From assembly GCA_023387085.1 (NCBI GenBank), contig JAEWIL010000144.1:1-12285 (forward strand): a DNA stretch of 12,285 nt, in the 5' to 3' direction. This DNA comes from Pseudomonadota bacterium. GTDB taxonomy: Bacteria; Pseudomonadota; Alphaproteobacteria; Sphingomonadales; Sphingomonadaceae. Positions 7,673 to 12,285 of the stretch are shown in pieces. The position numbers were made by a program, and so were the translations under genes. Numbering within the stretch: position 1 is the first letter of the stretch; every line of letters begins with the position of its first letter. A model generated the notes under the pieces. That model ran no database searches, was not told where the DNA came from, and saw nothing but the letters and a program-made list of their open reading frames with translations.

Positions 7673-7688
7673 CGCGGGAGAACCCGCG
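7673..7688 (-). promoter_or_regulatory. Perfect small hairpin at the gcvH / glycosyltransferase junction
   Basis: Directly after the gcvH stop the minus strand reads CGCGGG-TTCT-CCCGCG, a perfect six-pair stem with a four-base loop. No T tract follows, so it is not a classical terminator. It lies between the TTG at 7693 and the GTG at 7657 and could shape initiation at the GTG or protect the gcvTH part of the message from decay. The effect is inferred; the stem is seen directly. Confidence 0.4.
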
Positions 7689-7689
7689 A

Positions 7690-8061
7690 TCAAAGATCGG
7701 CGATGAAGTCCTTATAGGCCTGTGCGTTCATCAGGCCGTCGAGCTGGCTCTTGTCGGACAGCGTCATGCGGAAGAACCAGCCCTCGCCCTCGGGGTCGCT
7801 GTTGACCAGCGCCGGATCTTCCTCGAGCTGGCCGTTGCCTTCGGTCACCACGCCATCGACCGGGGCATAGACGTCGCTCGCCGCCTTGACCGATTCGACC
7901 ACGGCAGCATCGCCGCCCGCGCTGAGTTCGGCACCGGTATCGGGCACCTCGACGAACACGATGTCGCCGAGTTGGCTCTGCGCGAAATCGGTGATGCCGA
8001 CCGTCGCGACATCGCCGTCGACGTCAATCCATTCATGCTCTTCGGTATAGTAACGCGGCAT
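7690..8061 (-). CDS. gcvH: Glycine cleavage system H protein (lipoyl carrier)
   Basis: GcvH carries the aminomethyl group on a lipoyl-lysine between the P-protein, GcvT and the L-protein (dihydrolipoyl dehydrogenase, not in this window). The 123-residue sequence is complete: YYTEEHEWIDVDGDVATVGI at the N terminus, LGDIVFVEVPDTG, the lipoylation site ESVKAAS with Lys59, then APVDGVVTEGN, PALVNSDPEGEGWFFRM and the C-terminal helix. Length is normal for the family. ATG 8061 lies three bases after the gcvT stop, and GGGAGG within the end of gcvT lies seven bases before it, so the start is secure. Lipoylation requires LipA/LipB or equivalent enzymes encoded elsewhere. The stop is followed by a small hairpin and the glycosyltransferase-like gene. 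Confidence 0.98.
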   Translation of the reverse strand: MPRYYTEEHEWIDVDGDVATVGITDFAQSQLGDIVFVEVPDTGAELSAGGDAAVVESVKAASDVYAPVDGVVTEGNGQLEEDPALVNSDPEGEGWFFRMTLSDKSQLDGLMNAQAYKDFIADL

Positions 8062-8064
8062 TGG

Positions 8065-9207
8065 TCAGCCTCCCTGTTTGCGGACATAGCGGTGTGGAAC
8101 GAATGGCATCGCGGCGACGGTGCAATGCACCCGTTTGCCGCGCACTTCGGCGGCAATAGCGGTGCCGGGCGCGGCGTGGTCACGCGGAACATAGCCCATC
8201 GCGATCGGCGCGCCGACGCTGGGTGCAAAGCCGCCCGAGGTGACGATGCCGATTTCGGTATTCCCGTCGAACAACTTGGCGCCTTCGCGCACCGGGAGTT
8301 TGCCATCGACGAGCAGGCCGACACGCTTGCGCGGGCTGCCGTCGGCGAGATGGCCAAGGATGCGCCCGGCGCCCGGAAAGCCGCCTTCCTCGCGACGGCG
8401 CTTGCCGATCGCAAAACCCAGATCGCCCTCGATCGGGTCGATTTCATCGTTGAGGTCGTGACCGTAGAGGGGCAAGCCCGCTTCAAGGCGCAGGCTGTCG
8501 CGCGCGCCGAGGCCGATCGGCTTCACCTCGGGCTCGCCGCATAGCAAGTCGGCAACCTGCTCGACCTTGTCGGCGTCGACCGAAATTTCGAACCCGTCTT
8601 CGCCGGTATAGCCCGACCGGCTGATCCACGCATCGACGCCGCCGATCTGGTATGGCCCGCCCGCCATGAAGACGAGCGCGTCGAGCCCCCACTGGCCGGT
8701 GGTGTGGCGCTTCAGCGCATCGACGGCCTTCGGACCCTGCAGGGCGAGCAGAGCTCGCTCCTCGAAATGGTTGATCGTGATCGCATCGGGAAGGGCTTCG
8801 CGAAGATGGCCGATATCCTCCCACTTCACGGCGCCGTTGACGACCATATAAATACCGTCGGGCCATCGGCTGAGCATGAGATCGTCGAGAATACCGCCGT
8901 CCTCGGCGAGCAACAGCGAATAGCGCATCCGCCCGACCGCGAGGCTCTTTACATCGCCGGGGAGCACCGCTTCGAGCGCCTCGTCGAGCCCTTCGCCCGA
9001 GAGATATAGCTGTCCCATATGGCTGACGTCGAACAGGCCGGCATTTTCGCGGACCCAGAGATGTTCGGCCATGATGCCTTCATACTGGATCGGCATCCAA
9101 TAGCCGGCGAACTCGACCATCCGGCCGCCCTTCGCGCGATGCCATGCGTCGAGCGGCAGCGTTGCGGTCGAGGCCGCTTCTTCGCCGGTGGATTCACTTT
9201 CGGTCAT
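8065..9207 (-). CDS. gcvT: Aminomethyltransferase, glycine cleavage T protein
   Basis: GcvT releases ammonia from the aminomethyl-lipoyl arm of GcvH and transfers the one-carbon unit to tetrahydrofolate, giving methylene-THF. The 380-residue product shows MVEFAGYWMPIQYEG (30-44), GLFDVSHMGQ (57-66), GGILDDL (104-110) with Asp108 at the place of the catalytic aspartate, SRSGYTGEDGFEI in the middle, GARDSLRLEAGLPLYGHDL, and a C-terminal barrel ending in AMPFVPHRYVR. I chose ATG 9207 because GGGAG lies six bases upstream; an in-frame TTG at 9234 would add nine residues but lacks support. The first 15 or so residues (acidic, Ser/Thr-rich) are poorly conserved. It is the first gene of the operon and lies directly behind the glycine riboswitch. 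Its start codon is part of a perfect seven-pair inverted repeat that could control initiation. Confidence 0.97.
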   Translation of the reverse strand: MTESESTGEEAASTATLPLDAWHRAKGGRMVEFAGYWMPIQYEGIMAEHLWVRENAGLFDVSHMGQLYLSGEGLDEALEAVLPGDVKSLAVGRMRYSLLLAEDGGILDDLMLSRWPDGIYMVVNGAVKWEDIGHLREALPDAITINHFEERALLALQGPKAVDALKRHTTGQWGLDALVFMAGGPYQIGGVDAWISRSGYTGEDGFEISVDADKVEQVADLLCGEPEVKPIGLGARDSLRLEAGLPLYGHDLNDEIDPIEGDLGFAIGKRRREEGGFPGAGRILGHLADGSPRKRVGLLVDGKLPVREGAKLFDGNTEIGIVTSGGFAPSVGAPIAMGYVPRDHAAPGTAIAAEVRGKRVHCTVAAMPFVPHRYVRKQGG

Positions 9208-9230
9208 GTCAGTCTCCCGCGGTTGACATG
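9205..9230 (-). promoter_or_regulatory. gcvT: Hairpin B: stem that includes the gcvT start codon
   Basis: On the minus strand CATGTCA (9230-9224) and TGACATG (9211-9205) are perfect reverse complements, separated by 12 bases that hold the ribosome binding site (GGGAG). The gcvT ATG is the last part of the 3' arm. When formed, this stem would hide the start codon and constrain the ribosome binding site. Its 5' arm overlaps the 3' arm of hairpin A, so the two cannot form together. The regulatory role is inferred. Confidence 0.5.
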
Positions 9231-9266
9231 GCAAGGCGCGGCCCGATGCCGTCCTGTCGCCATGCC
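9225..9266 (-). promoter_or_regulatory. gcvT: Hairpin A: stem between glycine aptamer 2 and the gcvT ribosome binding site
   Basis: GGCATGGCGA (9266-9257) can pair with TTGCCATGTC (9234-9225) over ten positions, two of them G-U. A smaller CGGC/GCCG stem (9251-9239) lies in the loop. No U tract follows, so it is not an intrinsic terminator. The 3' arm uses six of the seven bases of the 5' arm of hairpin B. Formation of A would therefore free the gcvT start codon. This is a plausible expression platform for the riboswitch. Confidence 0.45.
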
Positions 9267-9374
9267 CCCTCTGTCACGGGAACCTGAGAGTTTTCCCCCG
9301 AACGCCCCACATATGGGCGTGCGGGGTTACCCCTTCGGTGGTTCCGGCGAAACGGCCGGAACGCTTTCCAGAGT
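9267..9374 (-). ncRNA. Glycine riboswitch, second aptamer
   Basis: This is the gcvT-proximal aptamer of a tandem glycine riboswitch. The minus strand shows a P1 stem CTCTG (9372-9368) with CAGAG (9273-9269), the GGAAAGC strand, a GTTCCGGC/GCCGGAAC hairpin, the hallmark CACCGAAGGGGTAA (about 9339-9326), an ACGCCC/GGGCGT hairpin, and the closing ACTCTCAGGT (about 9292-9283). Glycine binding to such tandem aptamers usually raises expression of the glycine cleavage genes. One detail deviates: GGAAAG stands where I expect GGAGAG, which would leave an A-C mismatch with CTCTC. Confidence 0.95.
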
Positions 9375-9386
9375 GTCCGTTCCAGC

Positions 9387-9476
9387 CCGCGCGGTCCGTT
9401 TGACCTGAGAGTTTCCGGGGCGGTTGCTCCTTCGGTGGTGGGTGCCGGTTGCCCTGCCCCACGCTCTCCCGCGCGG
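9387..9476 (-). ncRNA. Glycine riboswitch, first aptamer
   Basis: This is the upstream aptamer of the tandem glycine riboswitch. A perfect P1 stem is formed by two copies of the self-complementary CCGCGCGG (9476-9469 and 9394-9387). Within it are GGGAGAG, a GTGGG/CCCAC hairpin, the hallmark CACCGAAGGAGCAA (about 9437-9424), and the closing ACTCTCAGGT (about 9411-9402). The linker to the second aptamer is only about 12 bases, as is usual for the cooperative tandem form. No other gene lies between it and gcvT. Confidence 0.95.
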
Positions 9477-9539
9477 CCGGTCGAATCCCTTGCAAAGACC
9501 CGACAGACCGCCGAGCCTTGGCGCCCGGCCTTTCAGGAG

Positions 9540-10199
9540 TCAATCGGCGAGCGCGCGGATTGCGTCGTTTTCGTGGATATGCACGCCCGGCGCCGCGCGA
9601 CCGATCAATGCGACGATCGCGTGCGCGACCGTATCGGCGGAAATCGAGCGATAGCGGCGGAACGACCCGTGAAGCAACGCATCGGTGAGCGGCGCGGCGA
9701 GCATCGCAATCCCTTCGCCCAGCCGCGGCGGCCCAGGGCGGCTGCCCATCAAAAGGCCGGGGCGAAGAATATCGAGCCGGTCGAAGCCGAGCGCGCGCAG
9801 CGCGTCCTCAACCTCGCCCTTTGTCCTGAGATAGAAATTTCGGCTGCCGGACGAGGCGCCGACGCTGCTGACGACGACCATTTGGCGCGTCCCGCCCTGC
9901 TTCGCCGCGCGCGCTGCGGTGAGCGCCAGATCATGGTCGACCGCGCGGAACGCTGCCTGCGATCCCGCTTGCCGAATCGTCGTCCCAAGGCAGGAGATCA
10001 GCGTTTCAGGGCGGTTCGCGGCGATGACTTCGGGCCAGTTTTCTGGCGGTGCCATGATCGCGGGATGGCCGGGAACCGGTGGATCGGGCATCCGGCGCCC
10101 CAGCAAGGCGATCCGGTGCGGTCCGGCGTTGGCAACCACGGCCTGTCCGACCATCCCGGTCCCGCCGATCATCAGAATGGCGGGCGGCACGTCAGGCAT
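9540..10199 (-). CDS. NAD(P)-binding Rossmann-fold protein, HTATIP2-like atypical SDR
   Basis: This 219-residue protein resembles the HTATIP2 branch of atypical short-chain dehydrogenases. It has an N-terminal nucleotide-binding loop ILMIGGTGMVG (8-18), the LISCLGTT strand (67-74), VVVSSVGASSGSRNFYLRTK (108-127, with a YxxxK pair at Tyr123 and Lys127), then KGEVEDALRALGFDRLDILR and PGLLMGSR. These proteins keep the cofactor-binding fold, but substrates are generally unknown. The frame opens earlier at 10244, but ATG 10199 gives MPDVPPAILMIGG, the usual short N terminus, and overlaps the stop of the dGTPase gene by eight bases, which suggests coupled translation. It is the last gene of the SPOR-dgt unit and is separated from gcvT by the riboswitch region. 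The family call is good; the reaction is open. Confidence 0.86.
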   Translation of the reverse strand: MPDVPPAILMIGGTGMVGQAVVANAGPHRIALLGRRMPDPPVPGHPAIMAPPENWPEVIAANRPETLISCLGTTIRQAGSQAAFRAVDHDLALTAARAAKQGGTRQMVVVSSVGASSGSRNFYLRTKGEVEDALRALGFDRLDILRPGLLMGSRPGPPRLGEGIAMLAAPLTDALLHGSFRRYRSISADTVAHAIVALIGRAAPGVHIHENDAIRALAD

Positions 10200-11364
10200 G
10201 GGCGAGCGCCGCGGGCACCGCATCGCGGCCGAATATCTCGGCATAGCGATCGATAGCGAAACGGTCGGTCATTCCGGCAATATAGTCACCTATATGGCGG
10301 ACTGTCGCGCATTCTTCCTGCGGCAGACGCGCCGACCAATCCTCGCCCATCAGGCGAGAATCGGCGGCATAGGCCTCGAACAGCCGTCCGACGACCTCGC
10401 TGGCGCCCTCCGCCGCAGCAAGCTGCGAGGGGTGATGATAGAGGTTGGCGTACATGAAGCGCTTGAGATCGCGCTCCTGCCGCGCGAGCTCCGGCGAAAA
10501 ACCGCCGAGCGTGCGGCCCGCCGCGCGCACGTCATCGACGCTGCCGACAGCCGCCGCCGCGACATTCGCTTCGGTCGCCGCAATGACGTCGTTGACCATC
10601 ACCCCGATCTGATCGCGCACCAGTTCGCGAAGCAACCGGTCGCGCGGGGCGCCCGGGAAGCGCGCCTCGACCGCGGTGAAATTGGCGGCGACGAACGGCT
10701 GTTCCATCAACTGGTCGAGCGTGAGCAGCCCGGCGCGGAGACCATCGTCGATATCGTGATTGTCATAGGCGATATCGTCGGCGACCGCCGCAATCTGCGC
10801 CTCCAGGCTCGCGTGGCTCGCCAGGTCGAGCGGGAATTCGGCGTCGATATCGGAAAGCGCCCAGCCGGGGTGGCGGACCGGGCCATTATGCTTGGCGAGC
10901 CCTTCGAGCGTCTCCCATGTCAGGTTCAACCCGTCGAAGTGCGGATAGGGACATTCGAGCCGCGCCAGCGTACGCAGCGTATGCCCGTTGTGATCGAAGC
11001 CGCCATGCGCCGACATCGCGGCCTTCAGCGCATCCTCGCCGGCGTGCCCGAAGGGCGGATGGCCGATGTCGTGCGCCAGGCAAAGCGCCTCGGTCAGATC
11101 CTCGTTGAGCCCCAGCGCCCGCGCGATGCCGCGTCCGATCTGCGCGACCTCGATGCTGTGGGTCAGGCGAACGCGGTAATGGTCGCCGTCGGGGGCGACG
11201 AACACCTGCGTCTTGTGGCGCAGCCGGCGGAACGCGATCGAATGGATAATGCGGTCACGGTCGCGCTGGAACAGGTCGCGCGGCCCGCGCACGACGCGGC
11301 CGGGTTCTTCATGAAACCGCCCGCGGCTGTGTTCGGGTTTGCTGGCGCAGTCGGCGACGGTCAC
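10192..11364 (-). CDS. dgt: Deoxyguanosinetriphosphate triphosphohydrolase-like HD-domain protein
   Basis: The 390-residue protein belongs to the dGTPase-like HD family, which hydrolyses dNTPs to the nucleoside and triphosphate and so helps set dNTP pools. Key segments are FQRDRDRIIHSIAFRRLRHK (32-51), RVRLTHSIEVAQIGRGIA (64-81, with His69), the HD pair in LAHDIGHPPFGHAGE (His98, Asp99), and AAVADDIAYDNHDIDDG with Asp196 as the further metal ligand. All metal-binding residues expected of the family are present, so an active enzyme is likely. The start is a GTG at 11364 that overlaps the TGA of the upstream SPOR gene (GTGA). The N terminus, with SRGRFHEEP before the FQRDRDR block, fits the family. 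The shorter form of about 390 residues is usual in alphaproteobacteria; dGTP specificity is not certain. Confidence 0.94.
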   Translation of the reverse strand: MTVADCASKPEHSRGRFHEEPGRVVRGPRDLFQRDRDRIIHSIAFRRLRHKTQVFVAPDGDHYRVRLTHSIEVAQIGRGIARALGLNEDLTEALCLAHDIGHPPFGHAGEDALKAAMSAHGGFDHNGHTLRTLARLECPYPHFDGLNLTWETLEGLAKHNGPVRHPGWALSDIDAEFPLDLASHASLEAQIAAVADDIAYDNHDIDDGLRAGLLTLDQLMEQPFVAANFTAVEARFPGAPRDRLLRELVRDQIGVMVNDVIAATEANVAAAAVGSVDDVRAAGRTLGGFSPELARQERDLKRFMYANLYHHPSQLAAAEGASEVVGRLFEAYAADSRLMGEDWSARLPQEECATVRHIGDYIAGMTDRFAIDRYAEIFGRDAVPAALAHA

Positions 11365-12285
11365 TTTACGGGATCGACGTCCTGGCCAGCCTCACTGTTG
11401 AACAGGAAGCCGTCCCCGCCCGCCTTCTTATAGTCGGCGAGCCAGTCCTGCGCCGCCTTCCTGTCCTTGAACGGGCCGACGAGCAGACGCCGGGTCTTGC
11501 CCCATTCGGTCGTACCGCCAGACTTGCCCTTGAAGAGCGCGGGACTCTTTTTGGCGAACTTGCCGAAATCAGTCGCGAGCGCCTTGGCATTGGCGCCGGT
11601 CGCGACCTGGACCCAGATCCGCGCGGGGCTTGCCTTCTTCGCTGCCGCTTCGGCCTTGGCCTTTGCATCGGCCTCGGCCTTCGCTTTGGCGGCAGCTTCG
11701 TCCTTTTCGCGCTTCGCGGCCTCCGCCGCTTCGGCACGTTTCTTGTCCTCGCGAAGTTTCGCGAGCGTGTCGGCGCCGATCGCATTGTCGACCTGGGCCA
11801 GTTCTTCGGGCGGGATTTCGATCGAGCCGGCGATCGCCGCAAGCGAAGCCAACGGTGCGGCCGGAGAAACGGCGGCGGCGGACGACGAAGGAGACGACGC
11901 CGTCGGTCGCGGGGCCGCGTTTGCCGGAGGGGCGGCGGACACGCTGCCGCCCACATCGGCGATCGAGAAGCCCGGACCGACCGGCGTCGTCGAGTGAGCC
12001 GGATTGGTCCCGATCGGCGGAACGGAGGCCGGGGCCGCCGATGACGGCATCGGGCTGGCGGGTGCGGGTGCCGGGGCGGCCGTCGACGCGGGCAACGGTC
12101 GCGACGCTTCGGGGCGGACCGCTGGCGCGGGCGCCGGGACCGTCTCCGGCGCCGCAGGCGACGGACGCCGGTCGACAATCGCCGGAGCGGACGGGCGGGG
12201 AGTGGCAGCCGGTGGAGGCGTCGGTGCGGGCGCGGGCTTGACCGCGGCTGGTGCCGGCTTGGCCGCCGCGGTCGCGGGCTTGCCG
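11361..12285 (-). CDS. SPOR-domain protein with Pro/Ala-rich linker, 3' part of the gene (5' end outside the window)
   Basis: Only the C-terminal 308 codons are visible; the frame is open to the window edge, so start and N-terminal domain are unknown. The visible part begins with a Pro/Ala-rich, low-complexity linker with scattered Lys (about 12285-11830). Next is a probable coiled coil or charged helix, rich in Ala, Lys and Glu (AKLREDKKRAEAAEAAKREK and the following KAKAEADAKAKAEAA), at about 11780-11640. The C-terminal SPOR domain lies at about 11627-11385, with RIWVQVATGANAKAL, LLVGPFKDRKAAQDWLADY and GGDGFLFNSE. SPOR domains bind denuded septal peptidoglycan, and the linker suggests a periplasmic span from an inner-membrane, secreted or enzymatic N-terminal part. 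The TTG at 12095 inside the linker is not a credible start. The stop overlaps the dgt GTG start by four bases. Whether the missing part is a membrane helix, TPR repeats or an enzyme cannot be told. Confidence 0.88.
   Translation of the reverse strand, partial: GKPATAAAKPAPAAVKPAPAPTPPPAATPRPSAPAIVDRRPSPAAPETVPAPAPAVRPEASRPLPASTAAPAPAPASPMPSSAAPASVPPIGTNPAHSTTPVGPGFSIADVGGSVSAAPPANAAPRPTASSPSSSAAAVSPAAPLASLAAIAGSIEIPPEELAQVDNAIGADTLAKLREDKKRAEAAEAAKREKDEAAAKAKAEADAKAKAEAAAKKASPARIWVQVATGANAKALATDFGKFAKKSPALFKGKSGGTTEWGKTRRLLVGPFKDRKAAQDWLADYKKAGGDGFLFNSEAGQDVDPVK

Noticed and set aside
9510..9529. Hairpin GCCGGGC-GCCAAG-GCTCGGC after the HTATIP2-like gene, considered as a terminator
   Set aside because: The stem has only seven pairs with one G-U, and no T tract follows (GGTCTGTC), so an intrinsic terminator is not supported.
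9538..9543. TTGACT at the end of the HTATIP2-like gene as a -35 box for the gcv operon
   Set aside because: No acceptable -10 sequence lies 16-19 bases downstream; the gcv promoter could not be located.
9274..9543. Minus-strand ORF of 89 codons over the riboswitch
   Set aside because: It coincides with the conserved structured RNA and has no ribosome binding site or domain.
9919..11433. Plus-strand ORF of 504 codons opposite dgt and its neighbours
   Set aside because: It crosses three minus-strand genes that have clear motifs; its own translation shows none.

Overview
The window reads as a chromosomal segment of a GC-rich alphaproteobacterium, most likely a sphingomonad (Sphingopyxis or a relative). 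This is an inference from base composition, the style of the encoded proteins, the split glycine dehydrogenase, and the CTCCCTCAAGGGGAGAG-type intergenic repeat at the left edge. Every gene I can support lies on the minus strand, so transcription runs from right to left.

At the right edge (12285 down to 9540) are three tightly packed genes: the 3' part of a Pro/Ala-rich, SPOR-domain envelope protein, a dGTP triphosphohydrolase-like HD enzyme, and a HTATIP2-like NAD(P)-binding protein. Their stops and starts overlap (GTGA, then an 8-base overlap), so they look like one translationally coupled unit. The 332-base gap that follows (9539-9208) holds a tandem glycine riboswitch and a structured stretch that appears to control the gcvT start codon.

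From 9207 down to 3885 lies the glycine cleavage system: gcvT, gcvH, gcvPA and gcvPB. A GT-A-type glycosyltransferase-like gene sits between gcvH and gcvPA with almost no intergenic space. Together the Gcv proteins split glycine into CO2, ammonia, NADH and methylene-tetrahydrofolate, and the riboswitch is expected to turn them on when glycine is plentiful.

Four further genes follow gcvPB with spacings of a few bases or overlaps: a three-helix membrane protein with a likely TTG start, an ABA4-like membrane protein, a CcdC/DUF1453-like membrane protein and a DUF938 methyltransferase. They may share the riboswitch-controlled transcript. After a 98-base gap comes an acyl-CoA synthetase gene (1822-263) with its own ribosome binding site. 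The left 262 bases hold no gene. They contain a roughly 159-base imperfect inverted-repeat element and about 100 bases in which I see nothing clear.

No transposase, integrase, tRNA, rRNA, CRISPR array or phage gene is visible. The strongest candidates for something new are the two mutually exclusive hairpins at the gcvT start and the glycosyltransferase-like gene inside the gcv operon. I see no complete novel system.
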